NCBI GenBank assembly: GCA_017619675.1
Contig: JAFZRX010000001.1
Location: forward strand, 62,001 to 126,000
Reading direction: 5' to 3'
From: Bacteroidales bacterium
GTDB lineage: Bacteria > Bacteroidota > Bacteroidia > Bacteroidales > UBA932
Length of the DNA: 64,000 bases
Shown: positions 57,058 through 64,000 of the stretch, in pieces
Layout: every line of letters begins with the position of its first letter
Position numbering within the stretch: the first letter of the stretch is position 1
Made by a program: the position numbers and the translations under genes
The notes under the pieces: model-generated
Told to the model about the DNA's origin: nothing
What the model saw: only the letters and a program-made list of their open reading frames with translations
The model's database searches: none

Positions 57058-58422
57058 CTACTGGTTCAGTGCGTCTGCGCTGGCCTGGTACTTGGCCAGT
57101 TCCTCGTCTGTGAGCACGTAGTTGCTCATCTCGCCGGAGAAGTACTGGTCGTATGCGCTCATATCCACGAATCCGTGTCCTGAGAGGTTGAAGAGGATGG
57201 TCTTCTGCTCGCCGGTCTCCTTGCACTTGAGGGCCTCCCTGATGGTGGCTGCGATTGCGTGGCAGGACTCCGGTGCCGGGATGATACCCTCTGTCCTTGC
57301 GAAGAGCACGCCGGCCTTGAAGGTCTCGGTCTGGTCAAGGTCGATTGCCTCCATGAAGCCGTCCTTCATGAGCTGTGACATGATCACGCCCGCTCCGTGG
57401 TAACGGAGGCCTCCGGCGTGGATTGTCGCGGGCTTGAAGGTATGGCCGATGGTGTACATAGGGAGGAGCGGGGTGAGTCCGGCCTCGTCGCCAAAGTCAT
57501 ACTCGAACTTGCCGCGGGTGAGTTTGGGGCAGGATGAAGGCTCGGCTGCGATGAAGCGGGTCTTCTTGCCTTCCTGGATGTTGTGCCTCATGAACGGATA
57601 TGCGATTCCGCTGAAGTTGGAGCCGCCTCCGAAGCAGGCGATAACGATGTCCGGATACTCTCCTGCGAGTTCCATCTGCTTCTCGGCCTCAAGGCCGATA
57701 ACGGTCTGGTGCAGACATACGTGGTTCAGCACTGAGCCGAGGGTGTATTTGCAGTTAGGAGTAGAAACGGCAAGTTCGATGGCCTCTGAGATGGCTGTAC
57801 CAAGGGAACCCTGGTCATTGGGGTTGATGGTGAGGATGTCCTTTCCGGCGCGGGTTGACATTGAAGGTGACGGGGTGATGGCCGCGTCAAAGCACTGCAT
57901 GATGGAACGCCTGTAAGGCTTCTGGTTGTAGCTGGCCTTTACCATATACACTGCGCAGTCAATGCCGAACTTCTTTGCGGCATAGGAAAGGGCGCCGCCC
58001 CACTGGCCGGCTCCGGTCTCGGTTGTAATATTGGTTATACCTTGTTTCTTTGCATAGTAAGCTTGGGCGAGGGCGGAGTTCAGCTTGTGTGATCCGGCAG
58101 GGGATACGCTCTCGTTCTTGAAGTAGATGTGGGCAGGGGTGCCGAGGGCCTCCTCCAGCTCGTAAGCCCTTACGAGCGGGGTGCACCTGTAGGCAGCATA
58201 CTGCTGGCGTACCTCTTCAGGAATAGGAATCCACTCGTTTGTAGTGTCGAGCTCCTGATTTGAACATTCCTCGCAGAAAATAGGATACAGATCCTCTGCC
58301 TTGAGGGGCTGACGCGTTCCCGGATGAAGGATAGGGAGCGGCTTGTTGGGCATGATAGCCTGGATGTTGAACCATGCTGTTGGAATCTCGCTCTCCGGGA
58401 GAATGAATTTCTTCTGTTTCAT
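57058..58422 (-). CDS. trpB: Tryptophan synthase beta-like PLP enzyme (TrpB2)
   Basis: A 454-residue TrpB2-type protein: N-terminal extension (WFNIQAIMPNKPLPILHPGT), RCTPLVRAYELEEAL, PLP Lys113 in SPAGSHKLNSA, TETGAGQWGGAL, the phosphate loop CFGGGSNFSG, and GLRYHGAGVIMSQL replacing the TrpB1 equivalent. TrpB2 makes tryptophan from serine and indole without tight TrpA coupling. No other trp gene is adjacent. The 5' leader encodes a Trp-rich peptide and an intrinsic terminator (58448-58596), so expression should respond to charged tRNA-Trp. Confidence 0.93.
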   Translation of the reverse strand: MKQKKFILPESEIPTAWFNIQAIMPNKPLPILHPGTRQPLKAEDLYPIFCEECSNQELDTTNEWIPIPEEVRQQYAAYRCTPLVRAYELEEALGTPAHIYFKNESVSPAGSHKLNSALAQAYYAKKQGITNITTETGAGQWGGALSYAAKKFGIDCAVYMVKASYNQKPYRRSIMQCFDAAITPSPSMSTRAGKDILTINPNDQGSLGTAISEAIELAVSTPNCKYTLGSVLNHVCLHQTVIGLEAEKQMELAGEYPDIVIACFGGGSNFSGIAYPFMRHNIQEGKKTRFIAAEPSSCPKLTRGKFEYDFGDEAGLTPLLPMYTIGHTFKPATIHAGGLRYHGAGVIMSQLMKDGFMEAIDLDQTETFKAGVLFARTEGIIPAPESCHAIAATIREALKCKETGEQKTILFNLSGHGFVDMSAYDQYFSGEMSNYVLTDEELAKYQASADALNQ

Positions 58423-58448
58423 TGTAATTAAAAATTAAAAGGTAATAC

Positions 58449-58477
58449 AAAAAAAGACTGTCTTGTACGGACAGCCT
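58449..58477 (-). terminator. Attenuator terminator upstream of trpB2
   Basis: In the RNA, GGCUGUCC pairs with GACAGUC and is followed by seven U, a complete intrinsic terminator 27 nt before the trpB2 ATG. The 8-nt leader segment CGGACAGC (58529-58536 region) can pair with the terminator 5' arm GCUGUCCG and so act as antiterminator. Confidence 0.85.
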
Positions 58478-58539
58478 TTATGATAATAATATATGATTTC
58501 TATTCAATTGTGCATATACGCCTGGCCAGCTGTCCGATT

Positions 58540-58587
58540 TTAATCAGTCAGTCGCCACCACCAGAAGTATGCACCATTTGTTCTCAT
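58540..58587 (-). CDS. trpL: Trp leader peptide (15 residues, three consecutive Trp codons)
   Basis: ATG at 58585-58587 followed by 14 codons and TAA at 58540-58542 encode MRTNGAYFWWWRLTD. Three adjacent TGG codons directly before a terminator/antiterminator system are diagnostic of tryptophan attenuation. The TAAATTTG box at 58597-58604 is 9 nt upstream of the ATG, giving a very short 5' end. When Trp-tRNA is scarce, a ribosome stalled on WWW would leave CGGACAGC free to pair with the terminator arm and allow trpB2 transcription. The peptide is too short for standard gene callers. Confidence 0.88.
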   Translation of the reverse strand: MRTNGAYFWWWRLTD

Positions 58588-58596
58588 TTCTGTGAG

Positions 58597-58604
58597 CAAA
58601 TTTA
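58597..58604 (-). promoter_or_regulatory. -7 box (TAAATTTG) of the trpL-trpB2 transcript
   Basis: Exact consensus on the minus strand; transcription would begin close to the leader-peptide ATG at 58587. Confidence 0.65.
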
Positions 58605-58638
58605 TGAAAGATTTTTAATAATGCAAATATTTTTTGGA

Positions 58639-59934
58639 TTATTTTATTCCCACCCTCTCAAAAATGAAGTCCACGTTCTTGAAATAGTAGTCCAGCGTGA
58701 AGCAGGAATCCAGTTCCTCCTTGCTAAGAAGGCCCATAACCTTTTCGCTCTGCTGGAGCAGGGTTGCGTAGTCCAGACCTTCGCTCCAGGCTTTCATGGC
58801 GATGGGTTGTACCGTGTCGTATGCTTCCTCACGGCTGAGGCCTTTGCCGATGAGCGCGTTCATCACGCGCTGGGCGAAGATCACGCCGTGGGTGCGGTAG
58901 ATGTTTGCCAGCATGGTCTCCGGGAAGACCACCAGGTTCTGGAGGATGCCCTTGAAGCGGTTGAGCATGTAGTCCAGGAGTTCCGTGGCGTCCGGGAGGA
59001 CGATGCGCTCCGTGGACGAGTGCGATATGTCGCGCTCGTGCCACAGCGCCACGTTCTCCGATGCGGTGAGCATGTAGCCGCGCATTACGCGCGCGCAACC
59101 ACAGATGTTCTCCGAACTGATGGGGTTGCGCTTGTGCGGCATGGCGCTGGAGCCCTTCTGGCCTTTGCCGAAGGCTTCCTCCACCTCGCGCACTTCAGTG
59201 CGCTGGAGGTTGCGTACCTCAAAGGCCATCTGCTCCAGCGTGGATGCAATCACGCTGAGCGTGGCCAGGTAGTACGCGTGCCTGTCCCTCTGGAGCACCT
59301 GCGTTGATATGTTGGCCGAAGCGATGCCCAGATTGCCGCAGACATAGTCCTGGATGAACGGCGGGATGTTGGCAAAGTTGCCGACCGCGCCGCTCATCTT
59401 GCCGGCCTCCACGCCCGCGGCCGCGTATTTGAAGCGCTCTATGTTGCGCTTCATCTCCTCGTACCACAGGGCCCATTTGAGGCCGAAACTGGTGATATCG
59501 GCGTGTATTCCGTGCGTGCGCCCGATGCAGGGGGTAGCCTTGAATTCCAGGGCCCTGCTGCGAAGCACCTCGATGAAAGCCTCCAGGTCTTTCAGGAGGA
59601 TTTCATCGGCCTGCTTCAGCAGGTAGCCGTTGGCGGTGTCTACCACATCGGTGGAAGTGAGGCCGTAGTGCACCCACTTGCGCTCCTCGCCAAGGCTCTC
59701 GCTCACGGCGCGGGTGAAGGCCACCACGTCGTGGCGGGTCTGCTCCTCGATCTCCTTGATGCGGTCCACCTTGAAGGTGGCCTTCTGGCGGATCTTCTCC
59801 ACGTCCTCCTTTGGGATGACGCCCAGTTCCGACCAGGCCTCGCAGGAGAGGATCTCCACCTTGAGGTATGCGTCAAACTTGTTCTCTTCTGTCCAAACGG
59901 CCCTCATCTGGGGGCGGGAATACCTTTCTATCAT
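58639..59934 (-). CDS. purB: Adenylosuccinate lyase
   Basis: A 431-residue fumarase/aspartase-superfamily lyase: [52 protein letters not shown], the catalytic-loop signature [19 protein letters not shown], and [16 protein letters not shown]. It cleaves SAICAR and adenylosuccinate in purine synthesis. Last gene of the purA-glmS-purC-purB run, 3 nt after purC. Confidence 0.97.
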   Translation of the reverse strand: MIERYSRPQMRAVWTEENKFDAYLKVEILSCEAWSELGVIPKEDVEKIRQKATFKVDRIKEIEEQTRHDVVAFTRAVSESLGEERKWVHYGLTSTDVVDTANGYLLKQADEILLKDLEAFIEVLRSRALEFKATPCIGRTHGIHADITSFGLKWALWYEEMKRNIERFKYAAAGVEAGKMSGAVGNFANIPPFIQDYVCGNLGIASANISTQVLQRDRHAYYLATLSVIASTLEQMAFEVRNLQRTEVREVEEAFGKGQKGSSAMPHKRNPISSENICGCARVMRGYMLTASENVALWHERDISHSSTERIVLPDATELLDYMLNRFKGILQNLVVFPETMLANIYRTHGVIFAQRVMNALIGKGLSREEAYDTVQPIAMKAWSEGLDYATLLQQSEKVMGLLSKEELDSCFTLDYYFKNVDFIFERVGIK

Positions 59935-59937
59935 AGT

Positions 59938-60867
59938 TTATTTCAAATAATCCTTAATGTGCTTCTCAATAGAATCGGCGCTGTAGCGTTTTTTCTCGAA
60001 TTTTTCGCCTGTTATATGCTCGTACAGCTCAATGTACCGGTCAGTGATGCCGTTGACTATTTCCGGGGTCATTTCGGGCACTTTCTGGCCTTCCTTGCCC
60101 TGGAAACCGCCGGCCATCAGCCACTCGCGCACGAACTCCTTGGAGAGCTGCTTCTGGCGCTCTCCGCGGGCCTGGCGCTCCTCGTATCCTTCCAGGTAGA
60201 AGTACCTTGAAGAATCCGGGGTGTGGATCTCGTCCATCAGGTATATCTTGCCGTCCTTCTTGCCGAACTCGTATTTGGTGTCCACCAGGATCAGGCCTTT
60301 CTCGCGCGCCATCTGCGTGCCGCGCTCGAACAGGGCCCTTGTGTACTTCTCCAACTCCTCGTAGTCCTCCTTGCCAACCAGGCCTGACGCGATGATCTCC
60401 TCCTTGGAGATGTCCTCGTCATGGCCTTCGCTTGCCTTGGTGGTAGGGGTTATGATGGGCTCCGGGAACTTCTGGTTCTCCACCATGCCTTCCCGGAGAG
60501 GCACGCCGCACAGGGTGCGCTTGCCGTCGCGGTACTCCCTCCAGGCATGCCCTGTGAGGTAACCGCGTATCACCATCTCCACCTTGAACGGGTCGCAGCG
60601 GTGGCCAATTGTGACCATGGGGTCCGGGACGGCTATCTTCCAGTTGGGGAGTATGTCCGCCGTGGCGTCCAGGAACTTGGCCGCTATCTGGTTGAGTATC
60701 TGGCCTTTATACGGGATGCCTTCCGGCAGTACCACGTCAAATGCGGACACCCTGTCCGTCACTACCATCATCAGGTATTCGCCAAGGTCATACACGTCGC
60801 GTACCTTGCCTACATATTTGCCCTTTATCTGGGGAAGATTCAAGTCTGTCTTTACAACTGCTTTCAT
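59938..60867 (-). CDS. purC: SAICAR synthase
   Basis: A 309-residue enzyme of the long eukaryote-like/bacterial PurC type: [57 protein letters not shown], and the nucleotide-binding [10 protein letters not shown] ... [13 protein letters not shown]. Joins aspartate to CAIR. It sits 3 nt downstream of glmS and 3 nt upstream of purB. Confidence 0.97.
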   Translation of the reverse strand: MKAVVKTDLNLPQIKGKYVGKVRDVYDLGEYLMMVVTDRVSAFDVVLPEGIPYKGQILNQIAAKFLDATADILPNWKIAVPDPMVTIGHRCDPFKVEMVIRGYLTGHAWREYRDGKRTLCGVPLREGMVENQKFPEPIITPTTKASEGHDEDISKEEIIASGLVGKEDYEELEKYTRALFERGTQMAREKGLILVDTKYEFGKKDGKIYLMDEIHTPDSSRYFYLEGYEERQARGERQKQLSKEFVREWLMAGGFQGKEGQKVPEMTPEIVNGITDRYIELYEHITGEKFEKKRYSADSIEKHIKDYLK

Positions 60868-60870
60868 AGT

Positions 60871-62718
60871 CTATTCTACTGTTACGCTCTTAGCGAGATT
60901 TCTGGGTTTGTCAACGTCAAGGCCCCTTGCAACCGAGGTGTAATATGCGAACAATTGCAGAGGGATGATTGCCAGGCTTCCGGCAAAGTGGCCGTCAACG
61001 CGGGGGATATATACCGTGAAGTCCGCCGTGTCCTCGATCTGGTAATGTCCGGCTCCGGCAATTGCCATCAGGTATGCGCCGCGGGACTTGCATTCCACCA
61101 TGTTGGAGACGGTCTTCTCGAACAGCCTGTCCTGTGTCAGTATTCCCACCAGCAGGGTCTTGTCCTCGATCAGGCTGATGGTGCCGTGCTTCAGTTCTCC
61201 TGCGGCATACGCCTCGGAGTGGATGTAGGACACTTCCTTCATCTTGAGGCTTCCTTCCAGGGCAATGGAATAGTCAATCCCGCGACCGATGAAGAAGGCG
61301 TCGTGCGCGTTGGCGTACTTGGCGGCGAACCACTGGATGCGCTCCTTGTCCTCCAGCAGGCTTTCAGCCTTTGCCGGGATGGAGAGGAGTTCGCTTATAT
61401 AGTTTGCGTACTGCTTTTCGTCTATGAGGCCGCGGACGCGCGCAAAGTGGACTGCTATGGAATAGCAGGTCACCAGTTGCGCGCTGTAGGCCTTGGTGGT
61501 GGCTACGGCTATCTCCGGGCCCGCCAGGGTGTACAGCGTGTGGTCAGCTTCGCGGGCGATAGAGCTGCCCAGTACGTTCACTATCGCCAAGGTCTTGGCT
61601 CCCAGCGACTTGGCCTCGCGCAAAGCCGCGAGGCTGTCCGCTGTCTCGCCGGACTGCGATATGATAATCACCAGCGTGCCCGCGCCCATGATGGGCCTGC
61701 TGTACCTGAACTCAGATGCCAGTTCCACGCCTACGGGTATGCGTGCGATATCTTCGATAACGTACTTGGCGGACATTCCCACATGCCATGCGCTTCCGCA
61801 GGCAACGATGCGGATGTCCGTCACGGCGCGGATGTCATCGTCCGTGAGGCCGGAGCCGCTCAGGTCAATGGCGCCGCTCTTTATGATGGAGTTCAGGGTG
61901 TCGCTGATTGCGCGGGGCTCTTCGTGTATCTCCTTGATCATGAAATGCTCGAAGCCGCCCTTTTCCGCGGCGTCGGCATCCCAGGTGATGGTAACCGTCT
62001 CCTTTTCCAGGGGGTTGCAGTCAATGTCAAAGAACTCTACGTTTCCCTTGCCCAGGCAGGCTATCTCCATGTTGCCCACATAGTAGATATCGCGGGTGTA
62101 TTTCAGGATTGCCGGAACGTCGGAGGCCAGGAAGGACTCGTCGCCCTTCACTCCAATTATCATAGGGGAGTCCTTGCGTGCGGCCCATATCATATCGGGA
62201 TAATCCTTGAACAGGAATGCCAGTGCGTAGGATCCGCGCAGACGCATCATTGTCTGCGACAGCGCCTGCTTTGGATCAGGGAACTCCTTGTAATAATAGT
62301 CCACCAACTTTATGGCTATCTCCGTATCCGTCTGGGAATAGAAGATATAGCCGGCCTTGGTGAGCATTTCCTTGAGTTCCTGGTAGTTCTCAATGATGCC
62401 GTTGTGGACTCCAACCACTGCGGAGTCCTCCATTTCGTTGCCCGAAATGTGCGGATGCGCGTTGGCCTCGCTGGGCTCTCCGTGGGTGGCCCACCTGGTG
62501 TGGCCTATTCCAATGTTTCCAGGCAGGGCCCTGCCTCCGTCCACTTTCTCCGAAAGTACCTTGAGGCGGCCCTTGGCCTTTACCACGCTGATGTTCCCGT
62601 CAGTTCCCCTGACAGCTATTCCGGCGGAGTCATAGCCCCTGTATTCCAGCTTGGAAAGACATTCCAGCAGGATTGGAGAGGCGTGTCCGTTGCCGTTGTA
62701 ACCTACTATACCACACAT
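60871..62718 (-). CDS. glmS: Glutamine:fructose-6-phosphate aminotransferase (isomerizing)
   Basis: A 615-residue enzyme with N-terminal nucleophile Cys2 (MCGIVGYNG), the amidotransferase segment GIGHTRWATHGEPSE, two SIS domains (RIVACGSAWHVGMSAKYVIE, ISQSGETADSLAALREAK, GRGIDYSIALEGSLKMKEVS) and the C-terminal DKPRNLAKSVTVE required for channel gating. Makes glucosamine 6-phosphate for the cell wall and LPS. Lying between purA and purC, it shares the demand for glutamine-derived nitrogen. No glmS ribozyme is expected or seen. Confidence 0.97.
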   Translation of the reverse strand: MCGIVGYNGNGHASPILLECLSKLEYRGYDSAGIAVRGTDGNISVVKAKGRLKVLSEKVDGGRALPGNIGIGHTRWATHGEPSEANAHPHISGNEMEDSAVVGVHNGIIENYQELKEMLTKAGYIFYSQTDTEIAIKLVDYYYKEFPDPKQALSQTMMRLRGSYALAFLFKDYPDMIWAARKDSPMIIGVKGDESFLASDVPAILKYTRDIYYVGNMEIACLGKGNVEFFDIDCNPLEKETVTITWDADAAEKGGFEHFMIKEIHEEPRAISDTLNSIIKSGAIDLSGSGLTDDDIRAVTDIRIVACGSAWHVGMSAKYVIEDIARIPVGVELASEFRYSRPIMGAGTLVIIISQSGETADSLAALREAKSLGAKTLAIVNVLGSSIAREADHTLYTLAGPEIAVATTKAYSAQLVTCYSIAVHFARVRGLIDEKQYANYISELLSIPAKAESLLEDKERIQWFAAKYANAHDAFFIGRGIDYSIALEGSLKMKEVSYIHSEAYAAGELKHGTISLIEDKTLLVGILTQDRLFEKTVSNMVECKSRGAYLMAIAGAGHYQIEDTADFTVYIPRVDGHFAGSLAIIPLQLFAYYTSVARGLDVDKPRNLAKSVTVE

Positions 62719-62721
62719 AAT

Positions 62722-63990
62722 TTACCTCCTTATTATGGCGTCGCGGTCAGGTCCCACTGAGATTATTGTCACGGGACAGCCGGTCTGCCTTTCAATATAT
62801 GCTACGTAATCCTTGAATTCTTTAGGAAGTTTTTCGTAGTCGCGTATACCGCAGATATCAGATTTCCAGCCCTTGATGTCTTCATAGACCGGCTCCACGT
62901 CAACTCCTCCGTCATACGGATAGCTGTCCAGCGTCTGCCCGTCCCTCTTGTATGCCACCGCCACCTTTATGGTGTCCAGGCTGTTCAGGATATCGGATTT
63001 CATCATTATCAGTTCCGTGACGCCGTTCATCATAACGGCGTATTTCAGGGCCACGAGGTCCAGCCAGCCGCAGCGGCGCGGGCGGCCCGTGGTGGCCCCG
63101 AACTCGTGACCTTCCCGGCGAAGGAATTCGCCGGTCTCGTCAAAGAGTTCGGTGGGGAAGGGGCCGCTGCCCACGCGGGTGCAGTACGCCTTGAATATTC
63201 CAAATACCTTCCCGATCTTCCCCGGCGCCACGCCCAGTCCGGTGCAGGCGCCTGACGCCAGCGTATTTGACGATGTCACGAAAGGATACGACCCGAAGTC
63301 TATGTCCAGCAGCGATCCCTGCGCTCCTTCCGCCAGGATTGGTGTGCCCTCGTCAATGTATTTGTTAACCTCGAACTCGCTGTCTATGAAGGGGAAGCGC
63401 TTCAAATCCTCCACCGCCTGCATCCACTTGGCCTCGTACTCGCTCAGGTCGAACTCGAATCCCGGATACAGCGACAGCATTCCCAGATGCTTGTTCTTGA
63501 GGGCGTTGTACCTGTCCAGGAAGTCATCGCACAGCACATCGCCGAAGCGCAGTCCGTTGCGGCCTGTCTTGTCCATGTACGCGGGACCGATTCCCTTGAG
63601 CGTGGAGCCAATCTTGGACTTGCCCTTGGCGGCTTCGCTTGCGGCGTCCAGCATCCTGTGCGTAGGCAGGATGAGCTGCGCTCGCCGCGATATCTTCAGC
63701 TTGTGCGTGGTATCAACTCCCGTGGCCTCTATCTGGCGGATCTCGTCCATCAGGATAACAGGGTCTACAACCACTCCGTTGCCAATGATGTTCATGGATC
63801 CTTCGCGGAATATTCCGGAAGGAACCGTATGAAGCACGAACGACTCGCCGTCAAACTGGAGCGAGTGTCCGGCGTTGGGGCCGCCCTGGAAACGGGCTAC
63901 AACCTTGTACGCGGGCGTGAGCACGTCCACAACCTTGCCTTTTCCCTCGTCTCCCCACTGGAGACCCAGCACTACGTCAATCTTTTTCAT
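62722..63990 (-). CDS. purA: Adenylosuccinate synthetase
   Basis: A 422-residue enzyme: GTP-binding start DVVLGLQWGDEGKGKVVD, catalytic Asp/His segment RFQGGPNAGHSLQFDGE, HLL-equivalent VLHTVPSGIF, GSTLKGIGPAYMDKTGRNGLR, and TTGRPRRCGWLDLVALKYA. Commits IMP to AMP synthesis. The first gene of the operon; only ten bases upstream are in the window, so its promoter is not visible. Confidence 0.97.
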   Translation of the reverse strand: MKKIDVVLGLQWGDEGKGKVVDVLTPAYKVVARFQGGPNAGHSLQFDGESFVLHTVPSGIFREGSMNIIGNGVVVDPVILMDEIRQIEATGVDTTHKLKISRRAQLILPTHRMLDAASEAAKGKSKIGSTLKGIGPAYMDKTGRNGLRFGDVLCDDFLDRYNALKNKHLGMLSLYPGFEFDLSEYEAKWMQAVEDLKRFPFIDSEFEVNKYIDEGTPILAEGAQGSLLDIDFGSYPFVTSSNTLASGACTGLGVAPGKIGKVFGIFKAYCTRVGSGPFPTELFDETGEFLRREGHEFGATTGRPRRCGWLDLVALKYAVMMNGVTELIMMKSDILNSLDTIKVAVAYKRDGQTLDSYPYDGGVDVEPVYEDIKGWKSDICGIRDYEKLPKEFKDYVAYIERQTGCPVTIISVGPDRDAIIRR

Positions 63991-64000
63991 CGCCTTATTC

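Noticed and set aside
60871-62718. glmS ribozyme control
   Set aside because: The gene follows purA by 3 nt, leaving no leader for a ribozyme.
60421-62760. A 779-codon plus-strand open frame
   Set aside because: It is the antisense shadow of purC and glmS, whose minus-strand products match full-length families; the shadow protein has no recognisable motif.

Overview
The window looks like a chromosome fragment of a Gram-negative Bacteroidota (Bacteroidales-type) bacterium with a fibre-degrading lifestyle. The evidence is repeated TAnnTTTG-type -7 promoter boxes, almost no Shine-Dalgarno sequences, many lipoprotein signal peptides on glycoside hydrolases, a BtuG/BtuB vitamin B12 uptake pair, menaquinone genes (menA, ubiE) and a carboxypeptidase-regulatory-like outer-membrane receptor. 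The species cannot be named from the sequence alone. No rRNA, tRNA or CRISPR array was recognised.

Layout. 1-7.6 kb: a UPF0371 protein (cut by the window edge), a cytidylate-kinase-like protein, a 2-hydroxyacid dehydrogenase, and secreted GH43 and GH3 glycosidases. 7.65-11.1 kb: cobalamin riboswitch, btuG, btuB. 11.2-14.3 kb: an AT-rich accessory patch with a signal-less Ig-like/DUF1566-like protein, a REP-associated (RAYT/Y1) transposase and a DUF4359 protein. 14.35-17.2 kb: repeats, a NUDIX hydrolase and an ECF-sigma operon ending in an S41 protease. 17.2-23.5 kb: an esterase, a fucose-type uptake and oxidation operon, a dicarboxylate/amino-acid symporter and a dipeptide epimerase. 23.6-26.9 kb: a second AT-rich patch with two proteins that share an N-terminal leader but differ afterwards. 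26.9-34.6 kb (minus strand): a hexuronate operon (uxaC, PfkB kinase, LarA-like racemase, 6-phosphogluconate dehydrogenase, tagaturonate epimerase) ending in an AAA+ ATPase. 34.7-38.5 kb: MscS channel, fRMsr-HD fusion, cyclophilin, a repeat-rich gap, RidA. 38.5-53.2 kb: xylan/arabinan enzymes (esterase, GH43s, GH10) interleaved with menA and ubiE, plus a peptidase and an outer-membrane receptor. 53.4-55.5 kb: BlaI/BlaR1-like pair with a probable operator. 55.6-57 kb: another palindromic repeat and a LOG-family protein. 57-64 kb: TrpB2 under a Trp-codon attenuator, then the purA-glmS-purC-purB operon.

How it fits together. Secreted GH43, GH10, GH3 and esterases would release xylose, arabinose, acetyl groups and glucuronate from glucuronoarabinoxylan, and hexuronates enter the uxaC operon. 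Its unusual content (a nickel-racemase homologue plus 6-phosphogluconate dehydrogenase, with no UxuA, UxuB or aldolase here) suggests a hexuronate-to-gluconate-to-pentose-phosphate route.

The strongest items for follow-up are: (1) the two-protein family with the shared MGGIPENTHIPGE leader, possibly cargo of a contractile-injection or other dedicated export system; (2) the LarA-containing hexuronate operon; (3) the Trp-Trp-Trp attenuator of trpB2; (4) a family of about 110-bp intergenic palindromes, three copies, in a genome with a RAYT transposase; and (5) a set of genes whose promoter box lies 3-5 nt from the start codon (candidate leaderless mRNAs).
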